The notes under the pieces were generated by a model that was not told where the DNA came from, searched no databases, and saw nothing but the letters and a program-made list of their open reading frames with translations. Made by a program: the position numbers and the translations under genes. This document shows positions 38,716 through 49,080 of a stretch of 64,000 bases of DNA, one piece after another. The stretch is from Caprimulgus europaeus (Eukaryota; Chordata; Aves; Caprimulgiformes; Caprimulgidae). Location: NCBI GenBank assembly GCA_907165065.1, contig OU015530.1, forward strand, positions 52,860,465 through 52,924,464, read 5' to 3'. How positions within the stretch are numbered: position 1 is the stretch's first letter; the number at the start of each line of letters is the position of its first letter.

Positions 38716-38722
38716 GTGCGGG

Positions 38723-39656
38723 TGGGAGCAACCTGCCAAGAGATGAGGTTTTTGGGTTCAGATTCGAAGCCTGTGCCTGACAGTCTGGGGAGTGGAGTGC
38801 TGGTGGTGGGGGCGGAGGTGATGGGGGCCCTCCCTGTGGGTGACAAAGAGGAGGATTTGGTGAGTAGGAGCTGGGTGTGAGGTTTCTTCCAGAGCTATTA
38901 AATAGGATAAAAGACAAATCTCCTTTTAATATGGTGCCCTGGCAGGTATCTGCGTGGTGGTCCATGAGCCACCCCCATGCCATTTGCCTTTACCTCTTCC
39001 TAGCCTGGCTCATTAATATAAAGTGGGGTTTATAGGCTGGGACTTTCCCTCACTATTTGTCCTGAGAATAAGACAGTAAAAGTCTCCTGATGTTCTTATA
39101 ACACAAAAGGGGAAAATGAAGCAGCTTTTCCTTTTGGTGTTTGAGATGCCAGGTTCTGAAGCCATAATTGCAGCTACATGGGCAATATTACTTTATGATC
39201 AATGGTATGGCTTAAAAATCCCTCTCATCCTGACTTACAGCTGTGTCTCTGCGCTTCAGCACTGAAAGATTGGAACGTTCATAAAAACAATGCTCATGAG
39301 TAATGTCGGTGGGTTTGTGAGCCCAGCGTTTGCACTTTGGAGGGGATTAGGTCCTTGGCTCTTGGAGGTGTCATTTCAACAGGTTTGAAGGTTGAAAAAG
39401 AAGCCATCGCTTTGACAGCTGGAGTGTGATATATTATTGGTGAGGAGTCTTCCCAGGACACTTGCTTTTGGCTGCCATGCTGCAAAAGATGAGAAGAAGC
39501 TGAGGAAAAAACAGCAGCCTGATAGTAAAAGGAAGGAAACCCAACATTGAGAAACCGCTTGCCACGCTTGGAGCTGCTGCTGCTGCTTCCTTATTTACTT
39601 CTTGTCTGTTGTAAAAAAAGATAAAAAGAAAAAAAAGATAAAAATAAAACAAAGAT
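38723..39656. other. CRYGN upstream region
   Basis: No gene is recognised between the CpG-rich segment and the homopurine tract. The last 45 bases are A-rich with GATAAAA units and include one AACAAAG SOX-like word at 39648-39654. Confidence 0.6.
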
Positions 39657-39782
39657 AAAAAAGGGAGGGGGAAAAAAGGAAAGGAAAAAAGGGGGGAAAA
39701 AAGGAAAGGAAAAAAAGGGGGGGAAAAAAGGGGGAGAATGAAAAAGGGGAAAAAAAGAGAGAAAAAAGAGGGGGGGGGGAAA
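39657..39782. repeat. 126-base homopurine tract upstream of CRYGN
   Basis: The + strand is all A and G from 39657 to 39782 except for one T at 39739. It has several G runs of four or more, the last about ten long near 39770-39779. It ends about 225 bases before the TATA box. Triplex (H-DNA) or G-quadruplex formation is possible. Confidence 0.85.
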
Positions 39783-39879
39783 TTCCTTCAAAAAGGAGCA
39801 GTAAATGTGCACTGCTAATCGACCAAAGCCCTGCCAAGCAAATCTTTTGTCAGATCGTCTGCCCAAAGTCAAAACCCCG

Positions 39880-39888
39880 GACTCAGCA
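39880..39888 (+). promoter_or_regulatory. MARE-like site (GACTCAGCA) upstream of CRYGN
   Basis: The nine bases match the right-hand nine of the 13-base T-MARE bound by large Maf proteins (c-Maf, L-Maf). The left flank is degenerate. It lies about 119 bases upstream of the TATA box, a usual position in crystallin promoters. Function is inferred. Confidence 0.5.
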
Positions 39889-39949
39889 AGCCTGTTACCG
39901 GCGGTTCTGCCTACGAAGCAGGAAAGCGCAAAGCCCCCGGTTCCCACTG

Positions 39950-39956
39950 CTTTGTT
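39950..39956 (-). promoter_or_regulatory. SOX-type site (AACAAAG on - strand) upstream of CRYGN
   Basis: CTTTGTT on the + strand is the complement of the SOX consensus WWCAAAG. It lies about 50 bases upstream of the TATA box. Lens crystallin promoters commonly combine SOX and Maf sites. Binding is inferred only from sequence. Confidence 0.4.
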
Positions 39957-40006
39957 CAAAAGCCCTCGCGACACCAGCCCCAGTCACCCCGCCAGCCTCC
40001 GGCTGC

Positions 40007-40013
40007 TATATAG
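40007..40013 (+). promoter_or_regulatory. CRYGN: TATA box of CRYGN (TATATAG)
   Basis: TATATAG sits 78 bases upstream of the CRYGN ATG, predicting a start site near 40037-40042 and a 5' UTR of about 50 bases. Crystallin genes usually have TATA promoters of this kind. The surrounding DNA is GC-rich. Confidence 0.75.
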
Positions 40014-40090
40014 CGGGGTGTCCAACCTTCCTGTCCATCGTGGGTTTGGTTTGGCTCCTGCTTTTGGTCTTGGGTAGCAGCCAGCAGAAA

Positions 40091-40111
40091 ATGTCTCAAT
40101 ACTCAGGAAAA
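40091..40111 (+). CDS. CRYGN: CRYGN coding exon 1
   Basis: The exon encodes MSQYSGK and ends in phase 0 before donor GTAAGT. A short first exon coding only the N-terminal leader is usual for gamma and beta crystallins. The start was chosen because it is the first ATG after the TATA box and joins in frame to exon 2. Confidence 0.9.
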
Positions 40112-43100
40112 GTAAGTAACGACCCAACCGCTTCCCTTTCATCCTGGGGCCGGAGAGCTCGAGCATCCTCTGGGCTGGAGGAGTAGGTGAGGATAATACC
40201 CCGGAGGATGCGGCGTGAGTGATGGCACCGGGAGCAAATTTGGTAGCAGGGATGGGGAGGGTATGGCAGAAGGAGCTGTGTTTCAGGAGCTGAGTTTCCT
40301 GTTTAAAGATTCCTGCTGGAAATATCTGTGAGCGAGCACGAGGCGGCAAGAAGCGTTGTAAATGCGGGGTGCGCTGCCTTCCCAGAAAAACAAACACACT
40401 TCTTAGGAAAAAATGCCAGTGATGCCATGCTCCTCTTGCTGGAAAGCAGCTAAAAAAATAAACCAAACCACCCAAAAATGATGCATCTGCAAGAGATTCC
40501 CATCTGCTCAAAATGGAGAGTCCAGCTGTGCCTCTGCTCCTCACCACGGGCCTCTTCTCCTCACCTCCCCCCCCAGATCACTTTCTACGAAGGCAAAGGC
40601 TTCACAGGCAGGAAGCTGGAGGTCTACGGCAGCTGCGGCAGCTTCCAGGACCGAGGTTTCCTCAATCGGGTCAACTCCATCTGTGTCCAGAGCGGGGCCT
40701 GGATCTGCTTTGACCACCCCAACTTCCGAGGGCAGCAGTACGTCCTGGAGCACGGCGAGTACCCCGATTTCTACCGCTGGAACGGCCGCAACGACCACCT
40801 GGGCTCCTGCCGGCCCGTCGGGATGGTGAGTGGGTGCTGCTGGGGCTTCGCTCTCCTGGATGGAGCTCAGTTGGGTTTTATTTCTCCTAATCACAGGAGC
40901 CCCATCAATAAATGTCATAAAAATCTATGCTCTTTAGAAATAACGTGTCCCATGGAGAAGGAAATAGTTTCCTGGGAAAGGTTTCTCTCCCCCTGGAGTG
41001 GTCTGCACAGGCCACAAAGCCAAGTTGTGGTGTCCCATGAAGACACATCACCTTCCCCCCGCAGCATGAAACACAGCAGCTTTGAAGGGATGGGACTTTC
41101 CTGTAGTTTTTCAGATGAGATGGCAAGGTCCTGCTAGCATCACATGCTTGTCTTTTTTAATGTGAGTTCTGCTATGAAATACTCACAGGGGAATTAAGAA
41201 GGACATTCATTGCCCAAGGCAAGTTTGAGCCACAGCAGCCTGGTCTCCCCATGTGCCCAGGGGTGAGTGGGCAGCCCGAGGGCTTTCCAAACCAGAACCA
41301 AGGGGCAGCTGGGCTGCTCCAAGCAAATTTTAGCTGAATTCTCTGCTGTTGCCAAAAAACCCCTCAGTAATCCTAAACTAAACCCATTTTTTTCCCCACA
41401 ATAGATAGCCCTCCCCTTAGGAAGCTTTTAAAAGCACCACCCAGAGGAAGGTTTAATCGGGAAGGTTAAGAAGTAGCAAAGACAATTTAATCTGGGGTAG
41501 GTCTGTCCATTCAGTGCTCCTATCACTCATGAACCCCAGGGCAATCATGAGCCCACTTGGAGCTGGTGGGATTTCTTGCTGGCCCCGAAGCTGCTTTTTG
41601 GCACAGCAATGGGTTTGTTTCAGGTCCGTAATGTCCTTCCCAAAGCATCCCAGTGTGGGACTGGCAGCAGCTCCTCTCCATGGTCTGTACATGGAGGGAT
41701 GCTCTGTCCCGGGGCCCTGGAGCCTGGCTGGCACAACAAGGACATCCTCTTCCCTCCCTGGCTGTGATTGTCCCTGTGAGATGCCAGCAAGTGCTTCCAG
41801 GCAATTCTGCAGCGCAGATTCCCAGAGGAATGTTTGCTCAGGCTCGGTATCCGCTCGGCTGCTGCGGGGTTTGGCATCGCAGCCCGGCCTTCTTGTGTGC
41901 TGACGTTGTTTATTTGCAAAATGCATTTAAGTAGTCTTTGAATTTGGCTTAAAAATATCCTTTCAGCTCGCTCTGTCCCACATACCTGAGCCACAGGCTG
42001 CAGGGATCTCCCTGAGGAATTTCTGTCACGTCACCCTCAAGGGCTCAGGCAGCAATGACGGTGCTGGGAACGTTTATTTTTCTTTTCTCTTCATTTTTTC
42101 CTTAAAGAAAGGTGCAACCACTCCCATCAGGAACAGCAGCTCCACATGGAACTTGAGGCCATATAAACTAGTTTAGGGGAACAGTCCAACACCTTGGCAT
42201 ATTCTGGATATTTATCCTTTTTCACTGGTGTTGTATTTTGGACAGGGGGGTCTGTGGGATCCCCAGCGTGGGGGGATCTGCTGATGGGTGAGGGGCTACA
42301 TGTGCTGGGTGTCATGCAGCCCCTGTGTGAAGTGTTTGCACACGGGTGGCAGCTGTAGGAAGGAGCAGGTGGGTGCAGAGCCGAGGGGTTTCTGGCTGCT
42401 TTTCATGTTGGCACAGTGCTCTGGGAGGTGGCATGAGTTTGTGCGTGCTGGCACTGGTGGTGTTGGGCTGCTTCTCACATTCCCTTTCCGAAGCACCCTT
42501 CATCTTCCTCTTTGTCTTATAAACACTAGGGAAATAATTTCCTTTTTTTGTTTGGTTGGTTTTTGGGGGTTTTTGGGTTTTTTTTTTGGTTGACTCACAT
42601 CCCTTTGTCCCCAGCACGGTGAGCATTACAGGATCGAAATATTTGAGGAGAGCCATTTTAATGGTCCCAGCCTGGAGCTGACAGAAGATTGCTCCTTCCT
42701 GCAGGGACAAGGCTGGGACAAGACCTGCATCAACGCCCTCAAAGTGTACGGTGACGGCGCGTAAGTAACCGCACGTGTCCCGGTGCGCAGCCCCTGCCGT
42801 GCTCCCTGCCCCATCCCCTCTGTACCCAGCACTGCAGGGGGTGAGGAGGCTTTAGAGACTCTCCCCATCATGGAAAAGCCTGTCAAAGGTGGAGGAACTT
42901 GGAGAAAGCCTATAAATGCGAGTTAAGCCTATAGTTTAAAGGTGAATTTCAGTGCCTGCCCATTGAGAGCTGCTTCAAAGGAACATGATTTTTGGAGGGT
43001 GGCAGCTAGGCACAAGCTACCAGAGCTCTGAGACAACTTTTTGAGGTGTATGAAACAAGGAACCTAAAAATAGGGGATTTCTAAATTCTTTCTTTTTTAA

Positions 43101-46100
43101 AAACATTTCTATACAAGTTTCCAAACACTTCTTTAAAATCCCCACAGAGGCTTCTGGGGAGGGTGGATGGATTGATGGCTCTGGGTGATGCCAGTGAGGG
43201 ATTTTGCTTTGCAAGTGGCTTCACCAAGGCTTGCTGCAACACCAGAAACCTCCTCCTTGGACAGCAAAAATTAGGCAGCAGCATCTCACTGTAAAATTAA
43301 ACCCTGTCTGAAAGAAAGAGGCAACTGTGGTGGTGATGCACAGCCAACCCGATGGGGGCTTTTGGTCACCCTTGGCGCCTCATGAACCCACTTGGTAGAT
43401 GCGTTGCTGATGCTCAGCCCCATCTTCCCACCCTTGCAGATGTTCCTGAAAGCCTGGGCAGGGTGGCAGCTTTGTCTTTGTCTTGCTATTGGGTGGCAGT
43501 TTGCATTTTCTTCACGGTGTCAGTCCTTTGCATGTATTTTTTCTCTTGTGAGAAGGGTTGTTGTGTGTCCATCTCCCCTTGCCTCAGTCCAACAATTGCA
43601 TCTTCACTGCAAGTGTGCTGAAAGTGGGGGAATGCCATAAAATCATAGAATCATGGAATCATTACGGTTGGAAAAGACCTCTAAGATCAACAAGTCCAAC
43701 AGTCAAACCAACTCCACAGTACCCACTAAATCATGTCCCTAAGTGCCACATCTACTTGTCTTTTAAATACCTCCAGGGATGGGGACTCCACCACTCCCCT
43801 GGGCAGCCTGTTCCAATGTTTGACAACCCTTTCAATGAAGAAATTTTTCCTCATATCCAATCTAAACCTGCCTTGGTGCAACTTGGGGCCATTTCCTCTT
43901 GTCCTGTCCCTTGTTCCTTGGTTGAACAGACCCACCCCCACCTCTCTCCACCCTCCTTGCAGGGAGTTGCAGAGAGCCAGAAGGTCTCCCCTCAGCCTCC
44001 TTTGCTCCAGGCTCAACACCCCCAGTTCCCTCAGCTGTGAACTCAGCACACTTGTGCTCCAGACCCTTCCCCAGCTCCGTTGCCCTTCTCTGGACATGCT
44101 CCAGCACCTCCATGTCCTTCTTGGAGTGAGGGGCCCAAAACTGAACTCATGGGGCCCAAAAATGAACACAACCATGCCAGAGCTGGGCAGAAAGTGGCTG
44201 GAGTGAAGCATGGGGCAGGGAGAGCCCCTGCAGAGAGGGAGCACAGAAATGCCTGTCCTGGACTGGATATTGCATGTCTCACCTGTGCCTGATGTGGGAT
44301 GTTGGACCCTTTATGTCCACAGTCATTTTTTTCCCAGAATAGGAAAAAGGTTGTTGCTATCCAAGCTTGTGACATCTTGACAGTGAGTGTCCTGCAGGAC
44401 CCTTTCTGATTCAACCGAGACCTCTCTTCCAAAAAAACCAGGCTTGTGATCAGGTGGTGGCAGTTCATTAAAACTAAGGAGCAGAGCTACCCGTTCCCAA
44501 TGGGAAGAAATTGCTGGAGCCCACCAGGGACCCGTTAGCACCGAGCATTTGAAGCAGAAAACATTTTAATACCAACATTATAAAGGCAAGAGAAAGCCTG
44601 CGGGTACTCTGGCAAGAGCTTTAAGGGCAATTATTTACCACACATGTCTCTGTAGCAGAGACTGGAGCTTGAGAAACTGGGATTCTGCCCAGAAATTTTT
44701 GAGATTAAATTTTTCAGATTGATTCTCCATCCTCAAAAATATATAAGGGGCACGAAGCTTGCTTTCCCTCCCCCGGGAGCCTAGACTCTTTGTGTTAATG
44801 TGACACGGCTTCTCAAAGGCTTCAAGTAGCAATAAAAAAAAGAAAAATTAAAATACTGAGAGGAGCATGGTGAGGAAACTCACTGAGCTTTGGAGGGTTA
44901 CATCCAGACCCTGGGAAGATGGGATTTGAAAGCATGGGGAAGGGTCTGCAAAGGCTGTTAAAAGGCAGGACGGTGCAGAGGGACCCGCTGGCCCCAGGCT
45001 GCAGGAGGGAGGGAAGGAGGAGATACCATGGCAGAGGTGAGACCAGGAAAGGGACCATATGGCACTGCTTTTCTCTTTTGGATGGACCATATAAGCCTAG
45101 GTGACTTCTGAGGTGCTGCAGCTGTAGCTGATGCTGGCCTCAGTGCTGGCAAAGTCCTCCCAGGACCCATCCTCAACCCTTTTTGGGGAGCAGAGGGGAT
45201 GGGATCACCAGAGATGAGGGGAGTTTTAGCCACAGTCTGTCTCCAGCATGTCCCCAAGATGAAAGCTTAAACCAAGGTCCCTCTGAGCTCCATGCTCACT
45301 CCCAGCAGCACCCAGGTCTCACTTTGTGACTTCACCCCTCAATTCCCCCAGTGTAATGTCCATTGGGTACAGAAATATTCACTTGCCCTCCCAAATCCGT
45401 GGATGATGTCATATGCTGTTAAAAAACTACTGCCTGCACTCATGGGGGTGGCATTGCCTGTGGGAAGTGATGATGGATCAGGTGGAAACATAGGAATGGA
45501 GAGAAACATCTTGTTTCTTGGTGGGGCTGAGGATGTCCAGTACCTTCCCCATTGCTCTTTCAGGGTTGGCAACAGTACCCCACTCAGCCAGAAAGGCTGA
45601 TGATAAAGCTGTTAAGCCGTGCTGGAAATGAGATTGATATTTCAGAGCAGTTTTGAGATGTTACCACATCCTTGGAAGCTGTTGAGGTTTGTGTGGCAAG
45701 CGGCTTTGACTGTCCCACAGGCAGAGCCAGCTCCAGTATCACATATGGTATCATCTGGTGTTAGATGAAGATGTGCATTTCTTGTCTTCCTTTGTGCCTC
45801 AGGCATCCCACAGAGGATTGCTTAGCAATAAAAACTTTAAAAAAATGAATTTGTTTCACAGTCTGGGAGAAAATACCCCAAAAAGGGCCTTTCCTAAGCC
45901 ACAGTGACATAACTTGAAGGAACCAGACCAACCATTTATTCTGCTGAAGTATTTATGAGTGCTTGTTCTGCAGTCAGGCTGTGAAATATCAACCAGAACA
46001 GGTACTCAGATGTTACTGCCCAATAAAATTTCTGTATTCCTTGCCAGAAGCTCGTGGCACTGCTCGAGTCCTACGTGGAGAATGAGTGACCTCGAGCCCT

Positions 46101-48981
46101 GCTGAAAGCATTCTGCCTGGTTTGGGCTGAAGCTGCAGTGCTCCCCTGCTAGTTTTTCAGCACGAGCAGCCAGTGCTGGCTTACAGGGCTTGTGCTGGTT
46201 CCATGCGAGTTTTATTCCTGTGTCCTCTGGGTTTATGTGCTAATGAAACACAGCACTGAGATGTTTGAGGGCTGCATGCTATGTGCCTGGATCAGCTCTC
46301 CCATGCTGGGCTTGAGGACAGGATTGCCTTTTTTTTTTTCTCTCTCTTTTCTGGGCTCCTGAGTGATTTCCTTTCTCAGTGATGTTCTCTGAGAACGTAA
46401 ATTTTAGGCAATAAAGGAACAGCTAAATAAGCCATACAAGTCTTCACTCATCACCCTGCACAGCCAATACACTTCACTCCCATCCTCCTGCTATTCCTTT
46501 TATTCCTCTTTTTTTTGCAGCCTTCCCCCTAAGCAGAGGGACAAGCTGGTGGGTTCTTATCACCACACCAGGTCACACAGTCTCCTTCCATCTCCCCCAA
46601 GGCCTGTCCCGTTCCCTCCTTGTGACTGTGCAGGTACATCAACTGTGTGTCTGGAAAGAAACACAAAGATCTTGGGGAAAAAGTGACTATGAGGGGCTGC
46701 TCTATGCCCTGCACTATTTGCCAGGGCCCATCAGTTGTTGAAAGATACCCTAGAGCCACCATGTCCTGATGGGCCAGCAATATCCTGTGACCATCCCCAT
46801 CCTCCCATTGTGCGGTATTTTGAATGATACTAGGTATTGTCAGCAAGAGGGAGTGATTGGAAGGTGCAGAAAATAGGATCAGGAGCTCTTTTCAGGTATG
46901 CTTGAGGGAGGGATGGAGAAAGAGGCCCATGATTGTCCAAAAATATGGAGAGATGCATCTAAACTGAGGGGGTGGGGTAGAAAGGCAGAAAGCCATGCGT
47001 GCCTTACGAACAAGGATGGGGTGTATGTAGAGGAGGAGGATAATTTGATAAATTGTTCTTAATTAAACATAAGAGTTGAGCATGCTCTCCAACAGTGCAC
47101 GTCAGGAGAAGCAATGGGGGGACATGGCTTGAGGGCAACTTGCCGTTACACTCAGGTGAGCAGCGGGCAGCCTTCTCCACACACTGCAAAATGAGCTTCA
47201 GAGGAAAAGTCTTTGTAATTCCAGTTTGGATATAAACTGGCTACAAAAAGTGCCAAAGAATGAACTTGTTTGTTTGCAGGAAGGGGTTGGGATCCAACTG
47301 TCTGGGATGGGCACGTTGCAGCGATGCTGCAGGAAAGGGCTGTGCGAGCGCGGGCAGCGAGGTGGAGAGGGGCACCGGGCAGGTGTGCGCCCACTGCGCT
47401 GGTGTGTCAGTGCACAGGCAGGTGGGAGAAGGAACCCACCACAGTCCCACCTGCTGCACTCTCAGAAACACAAAATAAATCCAAATATGGCAAGGACTCT
47501 TAGGGGTGGCTCAACAAAACACCCTGACCTTTTCCCTTTTTTTAAAAAATAATGCCTGTGGGTAGCTGGTTTTACAAACAACTTTTTTCCTAAAAGTCCA
47601 GCTTTTTGCTCTAGGTCAGACTGATCTGAGTTCACCAGCTGTTGTCTGACCCTGTAGGCCCAGCAGGCTTTGACCCATCCAGTACTTAAAGGAGTTTCTC
47701 CCTGGAAATCCCACATACAGTAGGTCCCAACCCAGATGTCACAGCTGAATTCTTGTCAAGAGACAGCCCACAGAAGCCACACGATTTTGAAGATTGCATT
47801 TGTACTCTGTTGTCACTGCTAAGCCAATAGGTGGGACAAGCAGCAGAGAACCTTATAATATCCTTTAAAAAGTTGTGAAGAATGAGGCAGAGATGAGCAA
47901 TTCAGCAATGGGGGGTTGGAAATCTGACTGTAAAACTGTCAAAGCAATGGCAAATCTTGGTTAAGCAGCATGGGAGATTTAAATAGAGGAAAGAAGTGAC
48001 ACTTGTGGCCACATTAAGATCATGTCACGGTGTGTAGTAAAGGGATGAAGGGAGAGAAGAGCAGGAAAATCCATCCTTCTTGACCATCAGAATTGCTCCT
48101 GACTTGAAGGCCTTCAAATGGAGAAAGACATGCTATAGAAACATTGCTAAGCTGGGTGAAAAAGTCAGGCATGCCAAAATCCCCGAGGCTGTTGAGCGTT
48201 GTATCTATTTGACTGTATTCCAAGGGAAAGCTGAAGTTAACTCTGGACATAAAGTGAAGGTAACTGAGCCAAGTCCTGCTCTCTGCTGGAATGCAGCAAA
48301 AAAGAGGCCATTGAGAATTACTAGCAAAGAGAGAAATTGTCAAATATGGTTCCCATCATAGCTAATGGGTCAATTCAAAGAGGTAAAACATCCTTCAAGC
48401 CTTGCACCTTTCTCCATACAGTCCAAAATGGGCTTATCCAGGGGCTGAAGGGGCTCATGTCCTTCTTTAGCACTATCAAATGCTATTAAATTGTTTCTGT
48501 TGCACATGGTGAAGCTCAGAGAGATCCATTCCTACAGCAATGTGAAGCAGGGAGCCCCTGGTCCCAGGTTTCATCTCTGATGTAACCCAAAACCACTCCT
48601 TCTAAAGGCAAGGTCCAGTTTGGCTGTGGATAATTGCCAGGCCATGCTGGAAATTGGGAAAGCACCAGCAGATAATGCCACTGGGGCATTTCTGTGTGCA
48701 GGATGGGACTGGGGCTGTGGAGGGACTGTCAAGCCCTCATAGTTTGCAGTACTGAAGTTCCTAAATGCAGCCACTCAGCATGGGCTTGGGGTCACCTCAC
48801 ACAGCCACATTGTTCGGACCCAAGTAACCCTCCCTTTCTGCTCAGGTGGGTGCTGTATGAGGAGCCCAACTACCAAGGCCGCATGTACGTGGTGGAGCGG
48901 GGTCAGTTCAGCAGCTTCAATGCATGGCAGGCACGCAGTGCAAGCGTCCAGTCCATCAGAAGAGTCATCAACTACTTCTAG
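40091..48981 (+). CDS. CRYGN: CRYGN gamma-N crystallin, complete (4 coding exons)
   Basis: This is a structural protein of the beta/gamma-crystallin superfamily, expressed in lens and retina in vertebrates that use it. Exons 40091-40111, 40577-40825, 42615-42760 and 48846-48981 join to 552 bases, 183 residues plus TAG, all with GT/AG introns. Four Greek-key motifs are complete, each with the aromatic-x4-aromatic-x-Gly signature: Y11/F16/G18, F52/F57/G59, F100/F105/G107 and Y143/Y148/G150. Exon 1 is the short MSQYSGK leader. Exon 2 holds motifs 1 and 2 together (gamma style), while motifs 3 and 4 each have their own exon (beta style). This hybrid structure identifies gamma-N rather than gammaS or gammaA-F. 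The ATG has A at -3 and lies about 50 bases past the expected start of transcription. The gene is intact, unlike the human copy, which I recall as possibly impaired. Confidence 0.96.
40112..40576 (+). other. CRYGN: CRYGN intron 1
   Basis: A 465-base intron with a GTAAGT donor and a C-rich acceptor. No embedded feature is seen. Confidence 0.9.
40577..40825 (+). CDS. CRYGN: CRYGN coding exon 2 (Greek-key motifs 1 and 2)
   Basis: This 249-base exon encodes 83 residues between acceptor CCCCCCCCAG and donor GTGAGT, in phase 0 at both ends. It starts [11 protein letters not shown] and ends with the linker SCRPVGM. Motif 1 carries [13 protein letters not shown]; motif 2 carries [13 protein letters not shown] and [10 protein letters not shown]. 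The open frame that runs on past 40825 is intron read-through. Confidence 0.97.
40826..42614 (+). other. CRYGN: CRYGN intron 2
   Basis: A 1.8-kb intron. A T/G-rich low-complexity stretch (about 42541-42592) lies just before the acceptor. No repeat family or exon is recognised. Confidence 0.9.
42615..42760 (+). CDS. CRYGN: CRYGN coding exon 3 (Greek-key motif 3)
   Basis: The exon has acceptor TTGTCCCCAG and donor GTAAGT. It encodes residues 91-138 and two bases of Ala139. It begins [12 protein letters not shown] and closes with [10 protein letters not shown], a typical motif-3 strand set. Confidence 0.96.
42761..48845 (+). other. CRYGN: CRYGN intron 3
   Basis: A 6.1-kb intron, long for a crystallin gene, separating motif 3 from motif 4. 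It holds a reverse CR1 (43639-44170). Nothing else is recognised. Confidence 0.9.
43639..44170 (-). mobile_element. CR1 LINE 3' end, reverse orientation
   Basis: It starts with the complemented tail AATCATAGAATCATGGAATC, then GGTTGGAAAAGACCTCTAAG, CTGGGCAGCCTGTTCCAATG, CTTTGCTCCAGGCTCAACAC and TGCTCCAGCACCTCCATGTC. The left border is clear and the right border approximate. On the - strand a frame of 172 codons is still open, so the copy is fairly young. A 21-base unit beginning GGGCCCAAAA is doubled near 44130-44170. Confidence 0.92.
48846..48981 (+). CDS. CRYGN: CRYGN terminal coding exon 4 (Greek-key motif 4)
   Basis: The acceptor is TTCTGCTCAG. The exon completes Ala139 and encodes residues 140-183 before [22 protein letters not shown] and the final SIRRVINYF form a complete fourth Greek key. 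This fourth motif has the ordinary beta/gamma-crystallin ending, unlike the divergent human C-terminus as I remember it. Confidence 0.96.
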
Positions 48982-49054
48982 CTGAGCTTCCATCCTACCA
49001 GCAATGGCCTGCTGAGACCGGGCATCACCCTTCTTCCCACCCACTGACCTGTGG

Positions 49055-49060
49055 AATAAA
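49055..49060 (+). promoter_or_regulatory. CRYGN: poly(A) signal AATAAA, CRYGN
   Basis: The canonical hexamer lies 74 bases after the CRYGN stop codon and is followed by a T-rich stretch. It implies a 3' UTR of only about 95 bases, as is usual for crystallin messages. Confidence 0.85.
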
Positions 49061-49080
49061 TCATTAAACACCAGCTTTTG

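Larger units (their letters stand above)
38396..38722. promoter_or_regulatory. CpG-rich segment upstream of CRYGN
   Basis: I count about 27 CpG dinucleotides in 325 bases, in surroundings where CpG is rare. It includes a CRE-like TGACGTCC (38499-38506), an E-box CACGTG (38713-38718), an alternating purine/pyrimidine tract and a 14-base triplicate repeat. It lies about 1.3-1.6 kb before the CRYGN TATA box. It may be a distal CRYGN element, or the promoter of an unseen transcript. Confidence 0.45.

Noticed and set aside
39591-39974. 127-codon Phe-rich frame on the - strand
   Set aside because: It is the translation of the homopurine tract, so the long Phe/Ser/Pro runs are a composition artefact.
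40478-41137. 219-codon open frame on the + strand
   Set aside because: It is CRYGN exon 2 with read-through into both introns. The true coding part is 40577-40825, bounded by clear splice sites.
43726-44244. 172-codon frame on the - strand in CRYGN intron 3
   Set aside because: Remnant of the CR1 reading frame and its 3' region. Not a host gene.
48694-48981. 95-codon open frame on the + strand
   Set aside because: Only 48846-48981 is coding (CRYGN exon 4). The first part is intron 3.
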